NCBI GenBank assembly: GCA_010645155.1
Contig: JAAGOF010000257.1
Coordinates: 259,173 to 323,172 of the forward strand
Reading direction: 5' to 3'
From: Tigriopus japonicus
Lineage: Eukaryota > Arthropoda > Copepoda > Harpacticoida > Harpacticidae
DNA: 64,000 bases
The notes beneath the pieces were generated by a model. That model was not told the origin of the DNA. It was given only the letters and a program-made list of their open reading frames with translations, and did no database searches. This document shows positions 1 to 11,535 of the stretch, in pieces (within the stretch, counting starts at the first letter, position 1; every line of letters begins with the position of its first letter). The position numbers and the translations under genes are program-made.

Positions 1-236
1 ATTCAAAAATTTATCCAACCCTGCTTTAAACGCTGTTAGAGGATCAGCTCCTACATATTCCCGACGAAAACTAATGAGCAAAAGATTTAACGATGAAGGA
101 GCTTGATAAAGAAGATAAGAGGACTTTATTGTTCGAACTAACCTGGATTCCTTGGGATTTGAAGGTACTCTCAAAGCACAAGTAAAACATCTTCGGTCCC
201 TACAGCTGACCTCTAAACCTGGGGGTTTTACATATT
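1..236 (-). repeat. LINE (non-LTR retrotransposon) 3'-end fragment
   Basis: Read on the minus strand, this stretch parallels the C-terminal coding end of the LINE fragment at 17142-17879. Shared landmarks include the run around GAAGGAGC/GAAAGAGC, the GAGGACTTTA/GAGGACTTCA block, and the AAAACCT..GACCTC..AAACCTGGG block near 190-225. The copy has stop codons and frame breaks, so it is dead. It continues past the left edge of the window, where its 3' untranslated part would lie. Confidence 0.6.
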
Positions 237-306
237 ACCTACATTGCATGGAGCGAGCAACCACCATGTCGGTATAAGACTGCACTCTTGAGTGTAATCG
301 TCCATA
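232..306 (+). repeat. 75-bp direct repeat, copy 1
   Basis: A block of about 75 bp containing CATTGCATGGA, ACCACCATGTCGGTA and GTAATCGTCCATAT recurs in the same orientation at 1327-1401 with about ten substitutions. The two copies are about 1.1 kb apart. They may be ends of one degraded element, because copy 1 directly abuts the LINE fragment. No coding role is seen. Confidence 0.7.
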
Positions 307-1326
307 TTTTTCCTCACTTTTCAAATATTTTTGGCTGTTTTGAGGAAAAATTTAATATTTACTCGATTATTAAGGCAAGGAGAAATGTTTCAGAAAATTT
401 AAGCAAAATAAATGAATGTCCAATGCTCAATAGAGCTTACCTACTAAAATTCACCAAGTACATGTAGGTCAAAATGTCTTCAAAGGGCATTTGCACAAAA
501 AATAAGCAATCGCAACCGTGACTATAGTCATATACGTACGCCAAAAAAAATCGCCATCTATTGGGGCAAATTGAGAATTCTATTTTCAAATCAGTTGGGG
601 CCCAAATTAGCCTCCAAAAAAGACCCATTACATTGAATTTACCAAAGTGAATGGTGTTGCTTCAAAATAGGTTTTTGGTTTCCGCGTTTGTTTTTTTAAA
701 TATTTTGGGCTTTTGAAGAAAAAAAATATTTCACATTGAATGAATAAAAGCAGGATGGCGGAGTAAAAACAATATTTTTGAGCTCATTTTCCACTGCGGC
801 ACTTTTTGAAGGATGTGAGGCCCAAAACAGCAGTGGTATTCCCAGGTTTGTAAGTACTCGAGGACTGCATCCAATTTCAACATGGTGCAGAAAGTTAGCC
901 AATAATTATGGAGCTTGTTTCACTTCCAACAAGTTCTTCACAAACCTGGATTTGCGGAACACGGTTGTTTTGAGGAAGGTTACAAAACAGACTGGAACTC
1001 AATTAATGAACAATAGTTCAGTTGTTGAGTTCTTATAGAAATGTAGTAGGAGCATATCTAGAGATATAAAAGAAGCATATGAAACAGAGTAGAAATAACC
1101 ATGCTCGATCAAGCTTTACAGCATAAGCTGTAATTGAAAAACGCCCTAACTACCTCAACAATCGTCCTTATATCGTACTTGAAGCTGAACGTTGTTTGTT
1201 TTGCTTGGCTCATCAGTGATGTTCATTTATTTACAACTGAAGGTTTTTGAGAATTCTACGCCACCAACTCTCAGTTGTTTCCCGTATTCCCATAAGTAAC
1301 TCCCTTGGGGATGGATGCCTTTAAGA
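307..1326. other. Repeat-derived spacer, no gene seen
   Basis: AT-rich sequence. Positions 1015-1170 match the repeat at 47648-47950 (shared GTTGTTGAG, AGAAGCATAT, GAGTAGAAATAAC and ATTGAAAAA..CGC blocks). Open frames here are short and carry no recognisable domain. Confidence 0.5.
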
Positions 1327-1401
1327 TATTAACCACATTGCATGGACCGATCAACCACCATGTCGGTAAAAGACTTCACACTTGAATGTAATCGTCCATA
1401 T
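1327..1401 (+). repeat. 75-bp direct repeat, copy 2
   Basis: Second copy of the block at 232-306. It keeps CATTGCATGGA, ACCACCATGTCGGTA and GTAATCGTCCATAT in the same order. Confidence 0.7.
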
Positions 1402-1824
1402 CAGGCTCAAACGTTAGCCATAAATGGCATTTTTGACCAACAAGTCCACAATTGGAAAGCGCATTATTGGCCTGAGGGTGCCACGAGCATTTTGAGTAGT
1501 CCATGGATATTGCCATGAAATGCGGAACATCACATATTCATGAGCTGTCCAACTTCCATCTCGGTGATCTTACCTACTACACATGCACCGAGGAACGAAC
1601 GACACGAGGGTCCAAATCCGACTCGTGGAAGTCTCCATGCCATGTGATACTCATTACGAATTCATTTTCATTACGGGTCCCATTCCGACGTTGGGAACGG
1701 AGAGTTACGCGAGCGTTACATGTTCCGTACGCTGCTATATTATCATCCGGGATTGGCGTTAAAAAAGATATTACTCAGTATTCTTTTTCCTGTTTCCCAG
1801 TGTACTTTTTTTGTTGGGTTGCGG

Positions 1825-1965
1825 ATTTTTATTACCGCTACATGGAATAGGATTCCATGTAAAGAATTCACGGTACTGCATAAAATTAACGTTTATACGA
1901 TATTTGGTCTACCAACGAATTACTGTTGGCAGATTTGTGCGAGTTCCAAAATAGCCTTTTATGTT
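1825..1965 (-). repeat. LINE 3'UTR fragment
   Basis: Similar to 16975-17130, which lies just downstream of the LINE coding fragment on the minus strand. Shared blocks are TTTTTATTACCG, the ATTTGGTC/ACTTGGTC..ACCAACGA block and CTGTTGGCAGAT. A third copy lies at 53745-53910. It is probably the 3' untranslated tail of the same LINE family. Confidence 0.55.
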
Positions 1966-2780
1966 TGAATTTGTTCCATAATAGTCAATAAGGGGTTAAA
2001 CATTTCTGGTATATAAACAAATTTTAAGTTGATTTTTCAGGTGATGAAAGTTAGTTCATTTGTGGCCTTGATTTTTTGTTAAATAGTAAATAGTCTTACA
2101 AAATGTGACTGCATTCAAGAAAACGTTTAAATTTCGGTGAACGTTTCTAAGTAGGGAAAGATAAAAAAAAGATTTGACTAAAATAGGTTTTTCGACAAAA
2201 TTTTGAATCTTATGTTATTTAACGAATTTTTCTGTTTCGAAGTACTTTTTCTTTACAATAGTTTTTGTTACTTTGTCAATATTTAAGCCTGTTTGTTGAT
2301 TTTCTTTACTTCTCAGGAAAGATTTAAGAAATTGGTTGACATTTTCAAAACATCCCTTCTTGTTCCAAAATAATCTATTCACAGCTGTGGAACAAAAAAA
2401 TGCCAACTGCTTATAATAACAACTGGTCTACAAATAATTGATGAAATAATTTGAGAAATAATTGTTGATTTACTTCATGTATGACTCACACATAGTACTA
2501 GGTTCCCCAAACTTTATGATTATAGAGCGGCCGAAAATATTTCATTCTGAAGGCCAAATATTCTATTACTATGTGATAAAAGAAACGCGAAATATTTCAA
2601 AAAAGTATTCAAAGAAGACCCACTATAGCTTGAATATTTTTTTCAATTTTGTATCATTCTTTTATCAAATAGTATTTCAATATTTGTCCTTCAGAATTTA
2701 CTATTCCACGTGTAGACCAGGCTTTTCCTGCAACCCATATAAGACAAACTAAGCAAGCCCTTCTAGAGCTCGTTATTTGT
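1966..2780. other. Spacer or intron with a diverged AT-rich repeat, no exon seen
   Basis: Positions 2523-2720 begin with AGAGCGGCCGAAAATATTT, which recurs inverted at about 56590-56612, and are internally palindromic around CTGAAGG..CAAATATT. If the minus-strand gene starting at 3133 continues leftwards, this is part of its first coding intron. No further exon was found here. Confidence 0.4.
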
Positions 2781-2786
2781 ACTCAC

Positions 2787-3133
2787 CTACGAAATGCTGT
2801 GGGATCTTGAATCTTCGGCTTACTTTGGCTCTTTTTGTATCTGACTGCAATTTGTTGATAAGGTTGAGAGTTGTTGGGCGTGTTGTTATCATCGTCATCA
2901 TTAAGGCTGGTCAATGGTTGCAAGGACGGTTCAAACATGGCTGGTTTTGGATGTTGTTGGGTCCGATGAGCCAGTCTATCTTTGGTGGAAAAACATCTTG
3001 GAGGGTCGTATACTACAGTGTTTTTCTGCAGACTTTGTACCGAGAACGGGGGAACCACACGACACGCTGATGCAGCATCATAAGCACTAAATTTGCCTTT
3101 GAAAGGCAACTTCCATGTGCCTGAAGTCGGCAT
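2787..3133 (-). CDS. First coding exon of an unrecognised gene (runs off left edge)
   Basis: I do not recognise the product. On the minus strand an ATG at 3133 opens a 115-codon frame (MPTSGTWKLPFKG...) that ends in a split codon at 2787, followed by a strong GTGAGT donor. Upstream, an acceptor with a long pyrimidine tract ends at 3154 and a GTGAGT donor lies at 3233, so an 80-bp intron (3154-3233) appears to separate a non-coding first exon from this one. The protein is Gln, Asn, Ser and Pro rich and basic towards the C-terminus, with an acidic DDDD patch before NNTPNNSQ. It has no signal peptide or membrane segment. A short upstream frame in exon 1 and an ATG-TGA pair just before the chosen start may dampen translation. 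No downstream exon was found between 2786 and 1, so the gene must continue beyond the left edge. The open frame could be chance, but the paired splice signals argue otherwise. Confidence 0.5.
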
Positions 3134-3234
3134 CTCACATGAAGACCAAGATGCTAAAGGAGAAGCAAAAAAGGCCACGTGTAATGAGCTCAAGGCTCAT
3201 GAATGAATCTCTCTGGAGAAATTCTAGACTCACT

Positions 3235-5622
3235 TGCTCAACAACCCACGACGGATTGACACAAATCCTTTCTGATTGAAACGGAATCCATCAAATTTTA
3301 TTGACAAAATCGAACTCGAACCGGATTGGACTTTTCGAGAAAAGGGGAGAAGTGTGTTTTGCCAGTTCTCTAAAGGTCGTTGTTGTTGCTGAAGGACAAA
3401 GGGGAGGCTTTAAAAGGCCCCCCAGGCTGGTTTAGTTCGCTCTAGGAGACTTTCTTTGTTAGATCAATGAAGCTCCTCACCCGATTCAATCAGGGTCTTC
3501 AGGCAGGCCTGGGCTTACCCTTTTAAGGCCGTTTTTGTTCTGACGTGAGATGACGTCCCCTTCCATTCCATGCTTATAATGAACAAGGCACACAAGATTT
3601 TTAGAAGCAAATGGCTATTCATATGGTAGAATGTTTGTTTACACTTTTACTCCCCTTCCCGTTATCCAACGGATGATGATGGTCCATTGATTACTAGATG
3701 TTTGCACTTATAGCGTGTGGTATAAAGTCGCCTTCGGAATTTCAGGATATTAATTTTTTAATGCATTCGAATACGCTACTGACGTTTTCTTGCATGATGT
3801 ATTTTGTATTTAAGTGCATTTTGAGAGGAAGTTTGGTTTTCATTTTCTTTTTCAAGGAATAATGCATCTGAACTTGAAAACAGTTAAAAATCGGTTCTTT
3901 TATTCATTCTTCTTCTGTTTGCAGTTTTCGGTTCAGGAGATAGAAAGAAAAAGAAGCAATGAATGAACTTACTTTGTTAATAACACTGATAGAACTATCA
4001 TAAAGTTGAGGCGAATAAAAGGCAATAAATTTTTATCCCTCATCATTATAATGGTAAAAGTTCCTCACTCGACTAGGAAAATATGAACTCTGAAGTGATC
4101 GTTTTCAAAGAGTTTTTCCTTCTTCCCCCAAAATATTTTTCGAACCTATAATCTGTTTCAAATGAAGACACGGTACTGAAAAACTCATATCAAGTTTCTA
4201 TGAAACACTGTGAGATATGTTTCGGACTCAGGAAGCTGAGGGCAACGAACAACTTTGATTTACTGAGTTTCCCAAAGTCAGGTCTAGATTAAAAGTTATA
4301 TACCCAAAAACCTCTTATATAAACTTTTTTATAAAACTAGTCAGTACATTATTAAACCATATGTAGATACGTTTTGAATCGAAATTGCTTGAAAATATAT
4401 TGCTCAGGTGCTGAGTTATTTTAGCTGAACCGGTTCATTTTTGGCCCAAAATTGCGAAAAAACGCTCCGAGTATATGAAAACTCAAATTCACAAGCAAAT
4501 GATATGGATTATTGATGTCACAAAATAAGATAAAAAATATTCATTTCTCTGCTTTGTCATAACATGTTAAAATAACATTTCAAAGTGCCAAGACCCTAGA
4601 TAATTTCGTGAACGCTAGATGGCGTTCAACCTTTCCAATAGGAGGGAAGGCTAGAGTTATTTTGCCCTTATTTAATGTCACTCTCACTGCTGATTCGCAA
4701 GCAATAGGAGTGTCCAAACTTGCATTGTGAAGGTTTTTGTCATTTTGGGTGGGGTTCTAAAAGGTTTTTGAGCAAAAGTGATCTCTGTCAAGGTTTACAT
4801 TTGCCTGGGCACACATTTCAAATGTTCCTCGATGCGCGTTCAAACCCAGTGTTGCTGTGAATTGAATCGGTAATGTCAGCTCTTGATGAATCTCCACGCT
4901 GATTTGGATTGAGTTTCTTACTTTTTAGGAAAACTTAATCTAATTAGATACAAAATTGATTGGTGAATATTTAGAACGTCAATTGAAGCCATTAGAGCCT
5001 TTTGCTTGTGCACATTATTGCATTGTCATGTGAAATGACTTTTTTGTTGAACAATTGTCTGGCAGCTCTGGTGAAGTTGCGCATTTGTATCAGTCGTCAG
5101 CCTGACAGAGCTACAGACTGTTATGCCTAACTTTGTAAAAAGTTTTGATATTTTGTACTCATAAGTTATATGACAGAAGCTATTTAAATAAGTTTTTGCA
5201 ATTCACCTATCAATTTTTGACTTTGTCACTAATTACATGAAACTAAAGAAGCTGAAATCCTGAAAAAATTGTTGGCATTGAAGATTTCCAAGCGGCAGAA
5301 AGTTGTAACAGAAGGAATGAAAATTAACTGAGAAAAATGAGACCAAACATTTTCGACTTAAAAAGTTGAATAAAACAAGAACGAAACTTTGTGGTCTGAA
5401 AACGAAATTCAAATTGTAAGGTAAAAAAGAAAAAAAAAAACAAGCCAAAATCAAATAAAACAACTCGATAATGAAAAATTTCGCCGTCAAAAGTACTGAA
5501 ATATGGTACTTTGCAAGGCTTTAGCCGTTCCTCAAAAAAAAGAAATGGATAACAGTTCCCGTTCCTTTCTCCAAAATGAGGAACGTGTTACTCCTGAATT
5601 CCTTTTGGAAAAAAGGAATGAC
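3235..5622. other. 5' flank and repeat-bearing spacer
   Basis: Positions 3235-3540 are relatively GC-rich and probably hold the promoter and 5' leader of the minus-strand gene; a TTTTAAA stretch at about 3410 is a possible TATA-like element. Positions 4140-4560 match, in inverted orientation, 58900-59260 (blocks CTGAGTTAT, GGCCCAAAA/GGCCCTCAAA, AAGCAAAT, GAGATATGTTT/GAGGTATGTTT). No gene seen. Confidence 0.4.
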
Positions 5623-6270
5623 CACGGCCACCAGATAGACGTAAATTGCATTTTACAATGTAATTACCAAAAATGAACACTGGCCCATTATAGTTGAAAG
5701 ATTAGGCGAGTTGGACTTGATATCCATTCTAAAGCAGGAACCATCAATAGATAAAGCTAGAAATAAGCTTATTTCACTTTTTGACGAGGTTTGTTTGTCC
5801 AGTGGTATTCCAGAAATAGTGGCAAAAGGTAAGCAATTGTCTAGAATTCCAAAGGTTAGGAAGAAGTTGTTCAAACGGAGTTGTCAGCTTTCGAATAGAC
5901 TTCGGCGTACTTCAAATCCAGTAGTTGTAGCTAGCCTCCAAAATAAATTGACCTTGGTTCAAGCTAAGATTAGGGCCTCCATTGATTCTGATCAGATGGA
6001 AAAGGAAAGTAGAGTTGTCCAGGAGGTTCAGACTAATCCAAAGGCGTTTTTCTCGTTTGCAAATACAAAGAGAAAAATGAAGCATCCTGTAGGACCTTTT
6101 GAGGTCGACGGTAAAACCGTCAATGATAGTGAGGTTATGGCCAATATGCTTGGAGATCAGTTTTCAAGAAAAAAATGATAAAGGCCTATTCCTGTTACAT
6201 TATTTCTCAAAAACCTACCCAAAATAATACATTTTCTTGGCGATTTTGTTACATAAATTTGGTGGTCCTG
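5623..6270. mobile_element. Non-autonomous hAT-type element with LINE insert
   Basis: The element is flanked on both sides by the identical 8-bp duplication GGAATGAC (5615-5622 and 6271-6278). Its imperfect terminal inverted repeats read CACGGCCACCA at the left and, reversed, CAGGACCACCA at the right. An 8-bp duplication and CAGGG-type ends are hAT hallmarks. The outer parts (5623-5668 and 6180-6270) match, inverted, the two ends of the hAT copy at 61362-61983. The middle (5672-6176) is instead part of a LINE open frame. No transposase of its own is present, so movement would need an enzyme supplied elsewhere. Confidence 0.8.
5672..6176 (+). pseudogene. Internal LINE ORF2 piece (endonuclease-RT linker)
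   Basis: An uninterrupted frame of about 168 codons reads NEHWPIIVERLGELD and ends near MLGDQFS before running into hAT sequence and a stop at 6174-6176. The basic, coiled-coil-like region with RSCQLSNRLRR and the FFSFANTKRK...VGPFEVDGKTV segment is typical of the linker between endonuclease and reverse transcriptase in jockey/CR1-type LINEs. Neither catalytic domain is present. No poly(A) tail or target duplication of its own is visible at the junctions. It therefore looks captured by, or rearranged into, the surrounding hAT element rather than retrotransposed into it. Confidence 0.7.
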
Positions 6271-6278
6271 GGAATGAC

Positions 6279-7189
6279 GTTACAAAGAACAAATTACTCT
6301 TTTTTAATAGGCATAAATTTTTAGGATGATTGAAGGTGTGATTATTAGACATCTCAATCACAATAATTTAGTTTTAAGTTTAAAAGGTAATGACATCTTG
6401 TCTGCTTTATGTTTGATGTTCAGTTTTAACGTTTAATTTTTTTAGGTTTTCTAAAAATATATCAATGAAAAATGAAAGGGATAGAAAAGTATTTTAAGAC
6501 AATGCCATTTAACACTTATTTGATACTTTTTTTTTCCTTTTTACACTTTTACGTTGTGATTTAATAGCTAACACGCTAACCCTCGACTTAAACTTTTGCT
6601 CATACCTGTTTTCTTCACCATCCCTCTCTAAACACTTATAATGGCCTGCATTTTGGCTTTAGGTTTGATTTATTGTACTGTAAGTGAACCTAAGTGATAA
6701 TATCAAGTAATAACTGAGATCTTGTTAGAAAGTTGCAAAACTTTATGTGTAATTTGACTAAAAGGTTTTTAGAATAGAAAGAGGGAAAGTTCTGATAATT
6801 CAAATGGACTCATTGTTAGCAATTATTGACCTGGAAAATTACTTGGAAAAAGTTGGCCTGCATTTGGCATTTGTCACTTTGGCTCAAATTGAAAAAATCC
6901 CTGACTTAAAATCGGTAGGTATACGGTACTAAAAAGTTCATATCAAGTTTGTATGGAAATTCCAAAATACTGAGATATGTTTTAGACCAAGGGAACCTAC
7001 CAGAAAAACTTTTATATACTGATGTATATACATATATGTAAGTCTAAAATGAGAAAAATAATCAAAACTAGTGCAGTGGGAAAAGGAACGAATAACGAGT
7101 TCTTTTTGGTTTTTTAGCCGTTACAATTATAGCATTTTTGAGATGTAATGGCATTCGCGTTACTTTTTCGAAAAAAGGAACGAATTACT
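6279..7189. other. AT-rich spacer, no gene seen
   Basis: Only short open frames. Positions 6922-6995 share the TACGGTACTAAAAAG..GAGATATGTTT pattern with 4171-4245 and (inverted) 59140-59240, a small dispersed repeat. Confidence 0.4.
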
Positions 7190-8310
7190 GTACGTCCAAG
7201 AGGCTGTGAAAGAATCGTTTTGAAGAATTGTTGTCAAATTATTGAGTACTTAGCAATTCAAGACACGTTTATCACAGTTATGGAACAACTTATTTAAGGC
7301 TAGGAATCCAGTCAGCCTTACATCCAAATAGTTCACAGAATAATTAAAGGGAACAAAGGGACTTAATTGGGATGAGTTCCCTTTCTTTGGATTATGATAA
7401 TCGAGTTATGATTGACTACCTTCGGGATATTTCGTACAACTTATGCTTAAAATATTTTTCATGACGACCTCGTCAATTAAAGACTATTGTTTGTTTCAAT
7501 AATTTTGTCACAAATAATTAGGATTTCAATTGAGGTGTCTACAATTATTGTGCCATCAATTATTCTGCGCCAAATAAATTGTCCAAATTAATTTGGGCCC
7601 AGTTAAGTTGTCGCACATTCTTTGTAGACATCTTTGAAGCAAAGCACTCGCTCATTTTACTACTATCGAGACAAGGAAGCTGGCCCCGGCGGAAAGGAAA
7701 AAAGAGTTGTCACAAAACTGGGCCTGAGTAATCCATTGTGATAATCTGTTTGCAGTTTCAGGGTTCAATGGGCCCTTTTGCACCTCCATTATCCAAAGGT
7801 GAAGCTTTAAAATTGTCGTGGAACCCGGACTTAAAGTTTCCTGAAATACGAGCGCAACAAGAAACAATTTCAGCTCGCAACCTTTAATTTTAAAAATGTC
7901 TGGTTTACCTCTTTTGATGTGACAACAGAAGCTTATGTGAAGGAGGCGTCGTCAGAACATTAGGGTGGCTTTATCATGAAGCTTCAAAAAAGCCTCACAA
8001 ACCATAAAGTGCAAGAGAAAAAATACAACAAAAAGGAGCCTTGTGCCGAAACCTGTCCATGGAAGGGTTTGAATCAATATTTTGTGATCAAATGACTGGA
8101 TCCATCTTTACTGGTATGATTTGTGTAAATTGAATGCAAATTCGACTTTCGTTATAACTTGAACTTCCTGATTGATGGTGGCGTTAACAACACCAAACAA
8201 GTGAAGTTTAAAAAAAGCCAAACAACTTGACTGCAGAATTAGTGAAACATTACCTTTTGGTGGGAGCCACAAGTTCAAATGATAGGTTAAAACATACCAG
8301 AACAATTATC
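7190..8310. repeat. Degraded dispersed repeat (copy 1 of the 54.2-55.9 kb family)
   Basis: Three separated blocks recur at 54.2-55.9 kb: 7190-7380 (GTCCAAGAG, GAAGAATTGTTGTCAAA, GGAACAACTTA), 7620-7740 (CTCGCTCATTTTAC, GAGACAAGG, GTTGTCACAAA) and 7900-8300 (CCATGGAAGGG, CTTTACTGG..ATGAT, TTATAACTTGAACTTCCT). Divergence is moderate and no coding frame survives. The superfamily cannot be assigned. Confidence 0.6.
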
Positions 8311-10310
8311 ATGAAGTCCTGAGGCTAGTTTTTTAAGACGCAAAGATCGATCATAAGATCGTACTTTAGTTGTGTAAGTTCAAATGAAAAAAAAAGAACA
8401 CAAACATAAATCACAGACCAGAGCAAAAGACGTAAAAGACGTCCTTTTTATAACCGCTCTCGTCAATTTTGACAATTTCAACTCTTTCCAGAAGATGATT
8501 GATGGATGATTCATGGGTTCGAAGACAATTTAAAATTTGAAAAAAAAATAAAGAAAGAAAGAAAGAAAGATTGTTGGTGTTGTGGTTGTTTTTTTCTCTC
8601 TGGAAACTCGTTTCTTTCCTCTTGTAGTTGGACTCTCCAAGGCTTCATGATCACTTTGCTGGACAAGGTGGCAAAAGAGGACTCCCAGGTTGGCCAAGGC
8701 CTACCTTTGAGATCACGCGAAATCTGGCTTGATTCATGAAAAAGATGGCTAAAGACAAAAATCTGTCCCCATTACTTGTGGTTGAATTGTTAAAAAGGGC
8801 TACAAGGACCATTTTTGGTTGCACTTGAAGCAGCATGGGATGATATCCAAGAGGAAAAATAGGTGCGTGCAAGTTGTAACATTGATATCAAGACGTTCCG
8901 GGCGATAGTTTGGCTCAGAGGGCAACCTGACAAATAATATTCCATTATGTTATAGTATGTTGTATGCGAAACAACTTCTTAACGTAATGTTTTCCAATTG
9001 ATCTTGTTGGTAAAGAGTTATTACACAATAACTAATTCTGACTAACCCTGTAGTATTGTACTCGTGGGCCCAAAGCTCTATGAACGCTAATTTGTGGGCC
9101 CCTGAACCTATTAATGTCTGTTTGGCGGGCCCCTGCCCCCTGACAACACCTTGTCAAATTTTGTGGGCCTTAACCCAAAATTGGTTGCTGATACTTGCTT
9201 TATAGTGCATACATGCTTTCGGGTTCGGTATGCATAGCCGAAACCGGAACCAAAATTTCGGCCATAATTTCGGTCGAAAACGGTTTTGGTCCATTACTAA
9301 TGTTAAGCCTTTTGAACGGTCTTGACTTGCTGTGAAAAAAAGATACTTTATAGACGAACCTTCACAACCTTTCAATATCCTTCATTCAAAAACCAGAGGC
9401 TGACATCAGCTGACTGAGAATAGCATTTTTACCGAACAAGCAACAAAATCGGCAATCTACGTTAATTTATGCCATATCCCAATAATACTTCTTACCAAGA
9501 GTAAAAAAGTACAAAAAAATTTGTGTACCTTCGTATGCAAAAGTCAATTTATCCCAAAATCAATTTGAACTGAGAAAAAGTTCAAGCGTGGACACGAAAA
9601 GCCGAAGAAGTCCGACTTCGAGTTCCTTTTCAGTTTCCACTTTCAATCAATCCTAGTATTCCTTTCCATTGTGTCTCCGTGATCTGAATAATAAAAATGG
9701 CTTTTCCCTAAAAGGTCAGATCATTCATCACCCTCCTTGCTTAACCATAAGTCTGGTCCCAAAGTTCAATACTCATTACTTGGAGGCGAGCTCCCAAAGA
9801 ATGTCCTGTTCCTTTGCTAATCCATACCCTTTGGCATGGTTGAACCCGGTCAGAGTAAAGCTAACCATTCATTTCATCAAAGTCTTTTGTTTGAAATCTT
9901 CATATCTATAGTCTGGAAAAAATGACAAAACGACGTTTGGGGTCGTTTCGATCAAGTTGAGGTCTTGCAAAAGGATCTGTTCTGCTACATCTAACAAAAA
10001 GTAAGGAAAAGTACATCCTTCTTTGAAATGAATAAAACTTGTTCTTCCTTAGAACGTGCAGATGAACTATACCTTTTATTTAATTTCACTAACTTTCATC
10101 ATGGCATTCAATTAAAAAACATAAAAAGGAACGTAGCAGAGCGAGGCTGCTAAAATCAAAAAGAATTTGACCTCATCTTTCAACGGAAAAATGCCAAGAA
10201 TCCCCAGACAAGCAGCACGGAATTTTGCCCCGCTTGTTATCGCAATGTTGAGTATATATTTCGTCAGCGCATCGCTCTGTAATACATTTAGCTAGATCTT
10301 TGACTAACCG
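8311..10310. other. Spacer with a short repeat, no gene seen
   Basis: Positions 9175-9380 match 21840-22120 in inverted orientation (GGTATGCATA, GAAATTTTGG/CCAAAATTTC, TCCATTACTA/TAGTAATGGA). A (GAAA)n run lies at about 8550-8570. Open frames are short and featureless. Confidence 0.4.
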
Positions 10311-11027
10311 TTGGTCGGGATCCACGTGCTTCCGAGAGCTCTTTCCTTCTCCAAGTTTTGTCAGAAAGCTTCTAGCTTGAACGTCCAAGGTACAGTCAGT
10401 CAGTCCATGCTCTCTTCGTCAGGGTGTCGATGTCTCACAGGTCAATTTGGTGGAGCTCTGTGCAAGTACGCACACCGTGTTCATTTCATCTTGGCCAAGT
10501 GTTCCACTTTTCCCCCATTTTCGGGACACCCGAGGAACACTGGAATGACGTCGTCATACTTACTCGAGTGTGCGCCGGGCGAGTTCAATACACGAAAAAG
10601 GCGGATCGCGTGCCTCTTTCGCCGGAAATGGAGATCTCTGGAGCCTGGACGAGAAGGGAAAGGAGAACTGAGAACTTTGGGACTGGTTGGGTCGTTGGCC
10701 TGTCTTTCCAAGCGACTATTCAAGGGAGAGGGAGAGACGAGGGAGAGACACTCTGCACCACCACCACCACGACTTCCACCACCACCACCACATGGACTAG
10801 CACTACTTGGACAACAACGGCGACGACTGCTTGAGATTTTCAGAGGAAAGACTCATTCGCTCACACCACGGAGAACATCAACTCCGCGAGTTTAGCATTT
10901 CAAATTCGGGGCTTCTCGAGCCGGTAGAAGTTTGGGAGATCATCCGACTATCTATCGCTTTAGATTGGTAGAACCTGTGTGTGAAGTTTGTGCCAGGTGT
11001 TGAGGAAGGGTTGAGGTTTAATCCAGA
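10311..11027 (+). promoter_or_regulatory. Putative promoter and 5' leader of transporter exon 1a
   Basis: This stretch is clearly more GC-rich than its surroundings and lies directly upstream of the first-exon ATG at 11028. It contains a triple CAGTCAGTCAGTC run (10393-10405) resembling stacked arthropod TCAGT initiators and an interrupted CAC/CCA trinucleotide tract at 10755-10792. A 194-codon frame crosses it but is compositionally simple and looks non-coding. No transcription start can be fixed from sequence alone. Confidence 0.35.
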
Positions 11028-11535
11028 ATGGCCTCAGCGAAAGAAGAGTACAATGCTATTCCGTTGACGGAGAAGGTCGATCCGGAAAAATCGGGGAATG
11101 CCGAGGATGGCTCTGAGGACGAGAATGTCGGTCTCAAGCCCAAGATGACCTTACTCAATGGGTGTACGGTCATTGTGGGTTCCATTATTGGCTCCGGGAT
11201 CTTCGTGTCTCCCTCTGGTGTGCTAGAAGGGACAGGTTCGGTGAACTTGGCTCTGTTGGTGTGGATCATTTCCGGCGTGTTCTCCATGATTGGCGCTTAC
11301 TGTTACGCGGAATTGGGCTGCATGATCAAGAAGACTGGGGCGGATTATGCATATATCATGGTCACCTTCGGTCCCTTCCTGGCTTTCATCAGGCTATGGG
11401 TTGAGTGTATCATCGTACGACCATGCTCGCAAGCCATCGTGGCATTGACCTTCTCGATCTACGCCACCAAACCCTTCTTTCCGGAGTGTGATCCGCCAGA
11501 CACTCCGGTTCGACTTCTGGCCGCCATGTGCATTT
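11028..11535 (+). CDS. Alternative first coding exon (1a) of SLC7 transporter
   Basis: Encodes a cytosolic N-terminus and TM1-TM4 of an SLC7 LAT/y+LAT-type transporter (residues 1-169 plus one base). Visible family marks are the TM1 substrate-site motif IIGSGIF, the [21 protein letters not shown] segment in TM2-TM3, and FFPECDPPD between TM3 and TM4. That Cys corresponds to the residue that disulphide-links LAT light chains to 4F2hc. The exon ends at TGC ATT T followed by GTAAGT, the same codon and phase as exon 1b at 20139-20634; roughly three quarters of the aligned residues are identical. No matching exons 2-10 occur between 11536 and 20138, so I infer that it splices to the shared exons from 21212 on, giving a 512-residue isoform. 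The alternative is a decapitated duplicate gene. The frame is intact and unmutated, which favours use. Confidence 0.82.

Noticed and set aside
10311..10895. 194-codon open frame upstream of exon 1a
   Set aside because: Compositionally simple, overlaps a second long frame, and lies in the GC-rich leader just before a confident start codon; no domain or splice support.
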